Source of the DNA: Oscillospiraceae bacterium
GTDB taxonomy: Bacteria > Bacillota > Clostridia > Oscillospirales > Oscillospiraceae
Assembly (NCBI GenBank): GCA_902795195.1
Contig: CADBKF010000002.1
Span: 1 to 64,000 of the forward strand
DNA: 64,000 bases
Direction of reading: 5' to 3'
A program made the translations under genes and the position numbers. Each line of letters starts with the position of its first letter. Position 1 is the first letter of the stretch. The notes beneath the pieces are model-generated. The model ran no database searches. It was not told where the DNA came from and was given only the letters and a program-made list of their open reading frames with translations. Shown one piece after another: positions 36,446-44,619 of this stretch.

Positions 36446-39301
36446 TTACCTGGAGCTTTCAGCAAGCGCTCTGTAGAGGAAGGTCACGATCTGGCCTCTC
36501 GTGCAGGTGTCGGCGGGAGCAAAGGTGGTGGGGGTCTTGCCGTTGGTGACCTCATTCTCCACGGCCCACAGGACGGCCTTGTAATAGTAGGCGGAGTCGC
36601 TCACATCCGTGAAGGGATTGCTCGCCGCGGGCTCCGGCTTGCCCTGCGCGCGCCACAGGAAGGTCACGACCTGGCCTCTGGTGCAGGGGGCGTTCGGGCT
36701 GAACTTGTCCTTGGCCGTGCCGGAGGTGATCTCGTTCTCCACGGCCCACAGGACCGCGTCGGTGTAATACTTGCCGGCCGGTACATCCGTGAAGGGGTTT
36801 TCCGTCGAGGTGGGGGCGGGGCTGCCCTTGGCGCGCCACAGGAAGGCTACGACCTGCGCGCGGGTGCACTTGTCGTTCGGGCTGAAATGGGTGTCGTCGG
36901 TGCCCTTGGTGATCTGCGGGTCGGAATTCACCGCCCACAGGACGGCGTTGTAGTAGTAGGCACCCTCGGGCACGTCCACAAAGGGATTCTCCGGCACAGG
37001 CGGCTCGAGCTTGTCAATGGGCTCGGTCCAGGTCTGGGTCCCGAAGGCCGGATTCTCGAAGGCGGCTGTATAGGTCCGTTCGCCCTCGGCCTCCATCGTG
37101 GGCTCGAGCGTCACTTCGCTGGTCGTGGCGACCGTTTCGGTCTCGACGTGGCTTGCGTCGCGCTTGCAGATCCGGGTGGCGGTGCAGCGGCTGCTGTCCT
37201 CAGCCCATTCATAGGTCGTCTCATCCCAGTCATGGCCCAGCGCGTCCACATAGTCTGCCACGTAGCTCTCGCCGCACAGGCAGGTATAGGTGGTGTAGCC
37301 CTGTTCGGTGCAGGTGGGCGGCGTGACGACGGCCTGGTAGTTGTGCACATGCGGCGTCTCGTCGGTCAGCGTTGTGTAGCAGCGGGTGCCGCTGACCGAG
37401 CCGTAGAGGGAAACCGGCACCTGGCTGGAGGTGTAGGTCGTGAAGCGCGGGGCGCTCGAGTTGTACTGGATGCTGCCCTGGCTGCCAGTGCTGGGCGAAA
37501 TCGTCGCCTTGCCGCCGTCGATCGTCACGGACCAGAGATAGGCGCTGTCGCTCTCGGTGACCTCGGTTTTCTGCGTGTCGAAGGTGATCTTCTTTGCACC
37601 GTCTGCCCGCAGGGCGGCGCCGTTGGTGTCGTAGATCGCAAAGTAATTGCCGACGGTGCGGAAGGAGAAGACGTTGATCTCGGTTGCATTGGTGACGGTC
37701 GTGCCGGTGAAGGTGACGGCGTTGAAGCCAAGATAGGTGTTGCCGGACACGTCATTGTTCATCATGACGTTCTGGGTCGGCGCGGCGACCACATACTCGC
37801 CGTCGCCTACGGTCTGCGTCAGTGTGTATTCGCCGGTTGCACCGCCCTCGCCCTCGGTCATGTAGGTGTAGAGCGCGTAGAGCACGGCGCTCTCCTGCGA
37901 GAAGGTGTATTCGCTGCCGGCGTTCAGGTATGCGGGCTTCTGCGTCTGGTCCTTGACCGGTTCGCTGACCCAGCCCACGAAGCTGTAGCTGTGCGCGCTG
38001 TCGCTGGGCGTGCCGGTGGGGGAGGGCAGACGGACGGTGTCGCTGAGATAGCCCTCGATCGGCTCGCACTGGACACCATCGGGGACCGAAAAGCGCAGGA
38101 CCGCCCTGGACCGGAGCGCAAAGTGGATCGTCAGCGTGCAGTCAGCCTTGACCTTGGACAGGCGGAAGCTGTTGCCGTTCTGGCTGACCACTGCGGCGTC
38201 CGCGGGGTCGAGCGTGTAGCCGGCGGCATAGTAGCCCTCGGCGGGCACGGCGGTGTAGTATTTGCCGCTGCCGGTGACGGTGCCGTGGCTCTCATCGTCG
38301 GAGACGGCGGTGATGTTATAGGTCTCGGTCTGCATATTCTGCGCGTTGCCGGAGGGGGTGTCCATCTCCGGGACCTCGCGGCCGAAGAGCAGCCAGGCAA
38401 ATTCGGGGTAATCGATGAAGACGTTGCGGTTGCCCTGGACGTTCTGCACGCAGTCGTTGCGGCTCATCTCCCAGGTGTCGACCGGGTCGAGCTCGCACCA
38501 GGAAAGCAGCGTATCCAGGCTCTCAATGACCTTGTTGCCCTGGTTGGCGTTGTTGCCGGAGCCGGAGGCCGCGGTCTTGACGCAGAGGTTCGTGTTTTCG
38601 CCGGAGGTGGTGGCATAAGCGGTGTAGACGTAGAGCAGGATGCGCGCCACGTCGCCCTTGACGTTGTCCTGGACCTCCACGATGCCGAAGTGATCGCCGG
38701 CGGTGTAGCTGCTGTCAAGCCACAAAACGTCACGGCCGTTGTACGTATAGGTCTGATAATTGTCCAGCACGCCGCGCACATTGCCCATGGTGTAGTGGCT
38801 GCGGGTGGAGTTGACCGCGGAATTGGTGGGGCGCAGATGGTGCAGGTCGGAGCCGGCGCCGGACTGGTAGAAGTTGCCCTGGCTCTTGGGCCAGACGTGC
38901 TCGCGGTTGTATTTTGGGTCTACAACACTGGAATCGAAATCCGAATAGAACAGGATCGCGTCGGACTTGCCCTGGGCAGAGTCGGTGGTTTTCCAGTAGC
39001 TGGTGAGATCACCGTAACTGACGGTGTTGGTGAGGGTGTTTCGCATCAGGTCGTGCAGGGCGTTGAACAGAGGGCTGCCCACAGCCTCGGCGGAGCTGTC
39101 GGTCTCATAGGCCTCAAGCTCGGAGAGTGCTTCCCAGGTGTTGGAGCCGGTGTAGTAGGCCTCTGCCTGGCTGCTCAGCGCGGTGCAAAGCTCGTGGCGG
39201 ATGCCGGTGTTCTGCGTGCTTCCGGCGGCGTACACAGTCAGCCCGCCCAGCGTCGAAAGCAGCAGAACCAGCACAAGAAGGACGGAAATACAACGCTTCA
39301 T
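36446..39301 (-). CDS. Secreted endonuclease I with three SLH domains
   Basis: This 951-residue cell-surface protein has a signal peptide (1-26, ending VYAAG). An endonuclease I (beta-beta-alpha metal) domain covers about 40-320 with EHVWPKS (134-140) and DLHHLRPTN (152-160) as catalytic and metal-binding residues. A repeat-like middle (320-770) includes a C-rich THTHNY...CTCGESY-type stretch. Three C-terminal S-layer homology repeats (from ~775, each FxDV...YYYxAVLWAVexxItxG...F.P...CTRgQvVtFLwRA) follow. SLH repeats attach it to the cell wall. It would degrade extracellular nucleic acid for nutrients or biofilm control. It has its own promoter and terminator. Confidence 0.9.
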   Translation of the reverse strand: MKRCISVLLVLVLLLSTLGGLTVYAAGSTQNTGIRHELCTALSSQAEAYYTGSNTWEALSELEAYETDSSAEAVGSPLFNALHDLMRNTLTNTVSYGDLTSYWKTTDSAQGKSDAILFYSDFDSSVVDPKYNREHVWPKSQGNFYQSGAGSDLHHLRPTNSAVNSTRSHYTMGNVRGVLDNYQTYTYNGRDVLWLDSSYTAGDHFGIVEVQDNVKGDVARILLYVYTAYATTSGENTNLCVKTAASGSGNNANQGNKVIESLDTLLSWCELDPVDTWEMSRNDCVQNVQGNRNVFIDYPEFAWLLFGREVPEMDTPSGNAQNMQTETYNITAVSDDESHGTVTGSGKYYTAVPAEGYYAAGYTLDPADAAVVSQNGNSFRLSKVKADCTLTIHFALRSRAVLRFSVPDGVQCEPIEGYLSDTVRLPSPTGTPSDSAHSYSFVGWVSEPVKDQTQKPAYLNAGSEYTFSQESAVLYALYTYMTEGEGGATGEYTLTQTVGDGEYVVAAPTQNVMMNNDVSGNTYLGFNAVTFTGTTVTNATEINVFSFRTVGNYFAIYDTNGAALRADGAKKITFDTQKTEVTESDSAYLWSVTIDGGKATISPSTGSQGSIQYNSSAPRFTTYTSSQVPVSLYGSVSGTRCYTTLTDETPHVHNYQAVVTPPTCTEQGYTTYTCLCGESYVADYVDALGHDWDETTYEWAEDSSRCTATRICKRDASHVETETVATTSEVTLEPTMEAEGERTYTAAFENPAFGTQTWTEPIDKLEPPVPENPFVDVPEGAYYYNAVLWAVNSDPQITKGTDDTHFSPNDKCTRAQVVAFLWRAKGSPAPTSTENPFTDVPAGKYYTDAVLWAVENEITSGTAKDKFSPNAPCTRGQVVTFLWRAQGKPEPAASNPFTDVSDSAYYYKAVLWAVENEVTNGKTPTTFAPADTCTRGQIVTFLYRALAESSR

Positions 39302-39336
39302 GAAAAAACCTCCCTTGATATAATCTTCACATTTTC

Positions 39337-39364
39337 ATTATAATACATGCAGGGAAAAATGCAA
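39337..39364 (-). promoter_or_regulatory. Promoter of the SLH-nuclease gene
   Basis: On the minus strand TTGCAT (39359-39364) and perfect TATAAT (39337-39342) have a 16-bp spacer. The leader carries AAGGGAGG before the ATG. Confidence 0.65.
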
Positions 39365-39654
39365 GAGGCAGCGAAAAAAATGCTGCCGAAATCAAAATTC
39401 CGAAAAAATTTTCTGCGGCAGCCAGAGAGAAAAAATCTTTGTGAAGAAAAAATGAAGCCGATTTGGTGAAATTCAACAAAACCGCAATATCTGGCGGGTT
39501 AACAAAAACGAACCGCACAAGATGTCGTGGTCAAAAAAATAAATGTTACAAAATGTAATATTTTTCAAATTTGGATTTTCGCCGTTTTTTCGACAAAAAG
39601 TGCATGTTTTTATGTTAAAATTATGTGAAAATCAAACTTTTTTCAAAAAAGGGC
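39365..39654. other. AT-rich intergenic region, no gene seen
   Basis: This strongly AT-rich stretch between divergent SLH-protein genes has many A and T runs and no convincing reading frame or hairpin. Such composition may provide UP-element-like promoter support to both sides. Confidence 0.5.
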
Positions 39655-39683
39655 TTGAAAAATTTTTACTGGTGTGCTAAAAT
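39655..39683 (+). promoter_or_regulatory. Promoter of the second SLH-protein gene
   Basis: TTGAAA (39655-39660) and TAAAAT (39678-39683) are separated by exactly 17 bp. AAGGAGG follows before the ATG at 39730. Confidence 0.7.
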
Positions 39684-39729
39684 GATTACGAAATGATACA
39701 ATTTTGATTTTACGACAAGGAGGTTTCCG

Positions 39730-41109
39730 ATGAAACGTAGATGGATTGCGGCCAGCCTGGCGCTGCTCATGGTCTTTGTACTTGGCAGTTCGGCGTTCGC
39801 GGCCAGCTATGACGGTAGTGTCAACGTAGAAAATATTATCGAAGGCGGCAAGAAGATGTACGCCAATTTCGAGGGCGGGTACGACAACGTGGTGCCGAGC
39901 GATTCCGGCGCGGTCGGCCTCGGCATTCTCGGCTGGCGTGCCTGCAAGGCGCTTGAGCTTCTGCAGATCGCCTGCAAGAAGGCGCCCTCTTACGCACAGA
40001 GCGTGCTGGGAAACAGCTTCTATTCGGAGATCATGAACACCTCGTGCCTGTATCCGGCCTGGTCCTCCAGAACGCTCAACAGCACTGAGGCCGCAGCATG
40101 CAAGATCCTGATCAGCTCTTCCTACGGCGTTGCCGCACAGAACGAGCTTGCCAGAACCGACATCACCCGGCAGATCGGGGAGGCGTGGAACCAGGGCATC
40201 CGCAGCGACGCGGCGATTCTCTATTACTGCTCCGTGTCCAACCATTACGGTCCCGGCGGCGCGCAGACCTTCATGACATATGTGCGCCAGGCGCTCGGCA
40301 TCTCTTCCAGCAGCACCATCACCTCGCTTGAGCAGCTCCACAGCGGCGTTGTCAGCGCGGCGAGCCTGCCCGGCAACAACGTGGCAAGCACCCTGAGCTA
40401 TCGCACCAAGATCTATAATTACATCAAATACACCCTCGGCTGGAACACCACCGGCGGCGGCTCCACACCGGTCTCGCCCCTGCAGCCGCCCAGCGGCGGC
40501 GGTGGTTCCCCAGTCGGCGGCGTGCAGATCGGCAGCTACTATTACACCGACGTCTCGCCCACATCCTGGGCGCTCAGCGGCATCCGCTATGTGGTCGAAA
40601 ACGGCCTGTTCCAGGGCACATCCAACTCGACCTTCAGCCCGAGCATGAGCATGAACCGCGCGATGGCGGTCACGGTTCTCTACCGGATGAGATACCCGAA
40701 CGGCGCAGTTCTGCTGGGTTCTCCTAAATCCTTCAATGACGTTCCGGTCAACAGCTATTATTCCGATGCAGTTCGCTGGGCGAATCAGGCCGGCATTGTC
40801 AACGGCATGACCCCAACGACCTTCGAGCCCGATCGGCCGCTGACCCGTGAGCAGCTTGCGACCCTGCTCTACCGCTACGCCGAATACACCGGCAAGCTCG
40901 GTACGGTGGATCAAAGTGCCTGGTGTCTGCGGACGTTCCCGGATTGCAGTGAAACGCACAATTATGCCAAGGTCGCTATGGGATGGGCCGTGGACAATGG
41001 CCTGATCAAGGGCGTCGGCGTCAATGGCTCGACGATCCTCGACCCGCAGGGCTATGCAACCCGTGCACAGGTGGCTGTGATTATCATGCGCTTTCTGCAG
41101 ATGAATTGA
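39730..41109 (+). CDS. SLH-domain surface protein, possible cell-wall hydrolase
   Basis: The 459-residue exported protein (signal peptide to about A24) has an N-terminal domain with YANFEGGYDNVVPSDSGAVGLGILGWRACKALELLQ. This resembles the EGGY-----D-GA-S-G--QW----A--LL start of lysozyme-like cell-wall hydrolases of Clostridia, with the Glu in FEGGY as candidate catalytic residue. A Gly/Pro/Ser linker (about 237-265) leads to three SLH repeats (YTDVSPTSWAL, FNDVPVNSYYSDAV, FPDCSETHNYAKVAM). Surface attachment is secure; the hydrolase idea is inference. Confidence 0.8.
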   Translation: MKRRWIAASLALLMVFVLGSSAFAASYDGSVNVENIIEGGKKMYANFEGGYDNVVPSDSGAVGLGILGWRACKALELLQIACKKAPSYAQSVLGNSFYSEIMNTSCLYPAWSSRTLNSTEAAACKILISSSYGVAAQNELARTDITRQIGEAWNQGIRSDAAILYYCSVSNHYGPGGAQTFMTYVRQALGISSSSTITSLEQLHSGVVSAASLPGNNVASTLSYRTKIYNYIKYTLGWNTTGGGSTPVSPLQPPSGGGGSPVGGVQIGSYYYTDVSPTSWALSGIRYVVENGLFQGTSNSTFSPSMSMNRAMAVTVLYRMRYPNGAVLLGSPKSFNDVPVNSYYSDAVRWANQAGIVNGMTPTTFEPDRPLTREQLATLLYRYAEYTGKLGTVDQSAWCLRTFPDCSETHNYAKVAMGWAVDNGLIKGVGVNGSTILDPQGYATRAQVAVIIMRFLQMN

Positions 41110-41130
41110 CGAAAAACGACAAGAAAAGTT

Positions 41131-41158
41131 CCGCGCAGCTTCGGCTGCGCGGGCTTTT
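41131..41158 (+). terminator. Terminator with UUCG tetraloop
   Basis: CCGCGCAGC (41131-41139), loop TTCG and GCTGCGCGG (41144-41152) are followed by GCTTTTTC. Confidence 0.9.
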
Positions 41159-41190
41159 TCTTTTGCAGGCCGAATTTGTGAAGGATGGTG

Positions 41191-41219
41191 TTGCAAATTG
41201 CGGCGACATATTATATAAT
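41191..41219 (+). promoter_or_regulatory. Promoter of the O-acetylation pair
   Basis: TTGCAA (41191-41196), 17 bp and TATAAT (41214-41219) lie about 35 bp before the MBOAT start. Confidence 0.7.
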
Positions 41220-41254
41220 ATCCATAATTCGGCATTTCGAGAGGGGGAATTTTC

Positions 41255-42676
41255 TTGGTTTTCTCCAGCCTGCTGTTTGTTTTTCTGTTCTTTATTGCGA
41301 ATATTCTGACCCAGGCGCTGGTCAGCGACATGCGGAAAAAGAACATTGTGATGCTCTGTTTTTCCCTGTTTTTCTATGCCTGGGCCGGTGTGCGCTATGT
41401 GTTCTTGCTGCTGGGCATGACCGCGATCTGCTGGCTGGCCGGCCGGCTGATCGCTCACACGAACCGGAAGCAGGAAAAGAAGCTCTGGCTCACGGTCTGC
41501 ATCGTTCTGGTGCTGCTGATTCTGGGCTTCTTTAAGTACACCGGCTTCTTCCTGCGCAATCTGCAGGGGCTGACGGGCTTCCCCAAGGTCATTCCGGAGA
41601 TCGCGCTGCCCATCGGCATCAGCTTCTATACCTTCCAGCTTTTGAGCTATGTGGTGGACGTCTACCGCGGCGACGCCGAGGTGCAGGAGACCTACTGGCT
41701 GCTGCTGCTCTACGCCAGCCTGTTTCACCAGTGCATCGCGGGTCCGATCGTCCGCTATCGCGACGTCAACCACGACATCCTCCACCGCAAAACGACCCTG
41801 CCGGAGATCAGCCGCGGCGTGACGCGCTTCGCCGTGGGCCTTGCAAAGAAGGCGATCCTGGCCAATGGCTGCGCGGCCGTGGCAGATTCGCTCCTGGCAT
41901 CCGAGACCCTGGCCTCCACGTCGGTGCTCGGCATGTGGCTGGGCATGATCGCCTACATGCTGCAGATCTATCTGGACTTTTCGGCCTATTCCGACATGGC
42001 GATTGGCATGGGCCTCATGTGCGGCTTCCACTACAAGGAGAACTTCAACTACCCGTATGTGGCCGATTCCATCACAGACTTCTGGCGGCGCTGGCACATC
42101 TCTCTGAGCTCCTTCTTCCGCGACTACGTCTACATCCCCCTGGGCGGCAACCGCTGCTCCAAGCGCCGGCACATCTTCAACATGTTCGTCGTCTGGGCGC
42201 TGACCGGCATGTGGCACGGCGCGAGCTGGAACTATATTTTCTGGGGCCTGTATTTCTTTGTGTTCCTGGTCGCGGAGAAATACCTGCTCGACGTTGACCG
42301 GATCGCAAAGCCCGTGCGGCATTTGCTGGTGCTGCTGGTGGTGCTCTTCGGCTGGGTGCTCTTCCGCTTTGAGGATCTCTCCCAGCTGGGCACGGCCCTG
42401 GGCGGCATGTTCGGCTTCAACCGCAACGCGTTCACGAACCTGGAAACCGGCCTGATGTTCAAAAACAACGTGTTCTTCCTGATCTTTGCCTGCATTGCGG
42501 TGACGCCGGTCGGCAAGAACCTCACGAATCTTCTGAAAAACCTCACCAAGGGGAATGTATGGGGCCTGCGGCTCTACGGCGTGTGGGACGTGGCCTGCCC
42601 GCTGATTCTGGTGTTCCTGTCTGCCATGGCGCTGGCCGGCAACAGCTACAATCCCTTCCTCTACTTCCAATTCTAA
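41255..42676 (+). CDS. MBOAT-family O-acyltransferase (AlgI-like)
   Basis: This 473-residue polytopic membrane protein transfers acyl groups, usually acetyl, across the membrane onto extracellular polysaccharide. Typical segments are IALPIGISFYTFQLLSYVVDVYRG, YLDFSAYSDMAIGMGLM, FWRRWHISLSSFFRDYVYIPLGG and GMWHGASWNYIFWG with the conserved histidine. The start is TTG with GAGAGGGGG nine bases upstream. It is followed 12 bp later by its AlgX-like partner. The polymer acetylated is not encoded here. Confidence 0.93.
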   Translation: MVFSSLLFVFLFFIANILTQALVSDMRKKNIVMLCFSLFFYAWAGVRYVFLLLGMTAICWLAGRLIAHTNRKQEKKLWLTVCIVLVLLILGFFKYTGFFLRNLQGLTGFPKVIPEIALPIGISFYTFQLLSYVVDVYRGDAEVQETYWLLLLYASLFHQCIAGPIVRYRDVNHDILHRKTTLPEISRGVTRFAVGLAKKAILANGCAAVADSLLASETLASTSVLGMWLGMIAYMLQIYLDFSAYSDMAIGMGLMCGFHYKENFNYPYVADSITDFWRRWHISLSSFFRDYVYIPLGGNRCSKRRHIFNMFVVWALTGMWHGASWNYIFWGLYFFVFLVAEKYLLDVDRIAKPVRHLLVLLVVLFGWVLFRFEDLSQLGTALGGMFGFNRNAFTNLETGLMFKNNVFFLIFACIAVTPVGKNLTNLLKNLTKGNVWGLRLYGVWDVACPLILVFLSAMALAGNSYNPFLYFQF

Positions 42677-42688
42677 GGGGGCGAGACG

Positions 42689-44143
42689 ATGCAAACTTCC
42701 AAAAAACGAGAATTACAGCAGACGCGGCAGCGCATCGCCCTGCTCAAGATCCTGGGCTTTCTGGCGCTGCTGGTCGTCATGGGCTTTATCGGCCTTCTGT
42801 GGTTTGCCCGGCCCAAGACCTCTGTGATCGAAAAGCGCGATCTGACCGAGTTCCCGAAGTTCACGCTCCAGGGCGTGTGGGACGGCAGCTTCTGCTCCCA
42901 GGTGGACACCTGGTATGCCGACACCTATCCGCTGCGCGAGGGCCTGATCTCGATGGACACGAAGCTCGAGTCCCTCTACGGCGTGCGCGGCGAGCAGATC
43001 GTCGCCGGCGGCCAGGTGGCCGACGAGATCCCCGATGAGAGCGTCGATCTGGCGGAGCTTGCCCGAAGAGACGAGACCGAGGCGCCCACGGAAGCCGCCG
43101 GCGGAGTTGTTACACCGACCGGCGAAACCGAGCAGACAGCGACCGAATCCGATGCCGAGACCGAGGCGCCGACCCCGGCCGGCGGAGCGAACGACGTGAC
43201 CACGCCTGCCGAGCAGGCCGGCACGATCTATATCACAGAGAACTGCGGCTACGGCGTCTATTATTTCAGCCAGAGCGGCAGCGCGCGCTACTGCATGGCG
43301 GTCAATTCCGTGGCTGAGGCCGTTCGCGGCCAGGCGCAGGTCTATTGCCTGATCGGGCCGATCTCCGCGGGCGTCATGCTCTCCGACGAGGTGCGCGACC
43401 AGACCGGCGGCAGCGACGAGGCCGAGGCAATGAACTGGATGTTCAGCCAGATGGACAGCTCAGTCAAAAAGGTCAACGTCTACAACATCCTCAAGCAGCA
43501 CAACAACGAATATATCTACTTCCACACCGACCACCACTGGACCGCGCTGGGCGCCTACTACGCCTACTGCGAGTTCTGCAATCAGAAGGGGATCACGCCG
43601 CACAAGCTCTCTGAGTTCCAGACCATGGAATTCCCGGGCTTTTTGGGCACCTTCTATTCCTCGAGCAACCAGAGCCCGGCCCTGGCGGCCAACCCCGACA
43701 CCGTGACGGCCTACATCCCCAACGGCACCAACGACATGGAGATGTACGTCTCCAACGGCAATGGCACCTATACGCGCTATGACTGGCGCGTGGTCAACGA
43801 CGTGTCGGACTATGCCAAGAGCGAGCTCTATGCCGCCTTTGCCGGCGGCGACCAGCCCTACAACTACGCGCACAACGAGAAGATCAGCGACGGCAGCGCG
43901 GTGCTGATCGTCAAGGACTCCTACGGCAACGCGTTCATCCCGTTCCTGATCGACCACTATGAGCACATCTACTGGGTGGACTACCGCTCGTATGAGAGCT
44001 ACTGCGCCTGGGCCGGCACCGGAAATTCGTCCCTGTCCGCGTTTGTGAGAGCCAACAACATCAACGACGTGATCCTCTGCAACAACATCAACTCCACCGG
44101 CAGCAGCTCGCTGCTTGACTACATGGAGCGGATCTTCAAGTAG
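42689..44143 (+). CDS. DHHW/AlgX-like acetylation partner
   Basis: The 484-residue protein has one N-terminal membrane anchor (about 19-38), a Thr/Glu/Ala-rich low-complexity insert (~125-175) and an SGNH-like extracellular domain with HTDHHWTALGAYY and VLIVKDSYGNAFIPFL (Ser and Asp-His-His sites). DHHW/AlgX-type proteins accept acetyl groups from the MBOAT partner and acetylate cell-surface polysaccharide. AAGGGGG precedes the ATG. It is the second gene of a two-gene operon. Confidence 0.88.
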   Translation: MQTSKKRELQQTRQRIALLKILGFLALLVVMGFIGLLWFARPKTSVIEKRDLTEFPKFTLQGVWDGSFCSQVDTWYADTYPLREGLISMDTKLESLYGVRGEQIVAGGQVADEIPDESVDLAELARRDETEAPTEAAGGVVTPTGETEQTATESDAETEAPTPAGGANDVTTPAEQAGTIYITENCGYGVYYFSQSGSARYCMAVNSVAEAVRGQAQVYCLIGPISAGVMLSDEVRDQTGGSDEAEAMNWMFSQMDSSVKKVNVYNILKQHNNEYIYFHTDHHWTALGAYYAYCEFCNQKGITPHKLSEFQTMEFPGFLGTFYSSSNQSPALAANPDTVTAYIPNGTNDMEMYVSNGNGTYTRYDWRVVNDVSDYAKSELYAAFAGGDQPYNYAHNEKISDGSAVLIVKDSYGNAFIPFLIDHYEHIYWVDYRSYESYCAWAGTGNSSLSAFVRANNINDVILCNNINSTGSSSLLDYMERIFK

Positions 44144-44264
44144 GGGTCAGGATTCAGGGGTCAGGGGTCAGAAGTGAGGAGCGAGAAACGAGGAGTGAGG
44201 AGTTGCCGGACAGCAGCCAGCAGAAAGCGCAAAGCGCAAAGTGCAAAGAGCAATGTGTCCGATA

Positions 44265-44299
44265 TGTCATTCTGAGGAGCTTGCGACGAAGAATCTGGG
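44265..44299. repeat. Half copy of an intergenic palindromic repeat
   Basis: TGTCATTCTGAGGAGC at 44265-44280, then TGCGACGAAGAATCTGGG, matches the left half of the full repeat lying inside the GH53 gene at 45651-45714. The inverted right half is missing. Upstream, 44144-44260 holds only short direct repeats of GGGTCAG and GAGGAG-type units. Confidence 0.7.
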
Positions 44300-44353
44300 A
44301 AAAAGGCAATAGGGAATTAGGCAATAGGGAATGAGGCAATAGGCAATAGGAGA

Positions 44354-44482
44354 CGTAGGGGACGGCGTCTCGACGTCCCGCCGACTCTCACCGCAGCGTA
44401 GGGGACGGCGTCTCGACGTCCTGCCGACCCACACCGCAGCGTAGGGGACGGCGTCTCGACGTCCCGCCGACCCGCACCGTGA
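44354..44482. repeat. Three 43-bp tandem repeats
   Basis: Units starting CGTAGGGGACGGCGTCTCG at 44354, 44397 and 44440 are nearly identical and contain the palindromic GACGGCGTCTCGACGTC core. A related GGACGGGTCACCCGTCC palindrome follows at 44491-44507. It looks like an interspersed intergenic repeat family, not a CRISPR. Confidence 0.8.
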
Positions 44483-44540
44483 CTTGTAGCGGACGGGTCA
44501 CCCGTCCGAATGCTCCATATGAACAATCTGAACCAAAAAA

Positions 44541-44589
44541 ATAGGCAATAGGAGAACGACACGCTTGGTCGTAAACTCCTATTGCCTAT
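44541..44589. repeat. GCAATAGG palindromic repeat, copy 1
   Basis: A perfect 14-bp outer stem (44541-44554 with 44576-44589) and an inner CGAC/GTCG stem, followed by TTTTT, lie just past the end of the minus-strand GH53 gene. The same family recurs at 58306-58369. Loose GGCAATAGG half units precede it at 44302-44350. Confidence 0.8.
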
Positions 44590-44619
44590 TGCCTTTTTAA
44601 CTATTGCCTTAAATCAATC

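Noticed and set aside
44354-44482. The 43-bp tandem units as a CRISPR
   Set aside because: Units are contiguous without unique spacers and resemble dispersed intergenic repeats.
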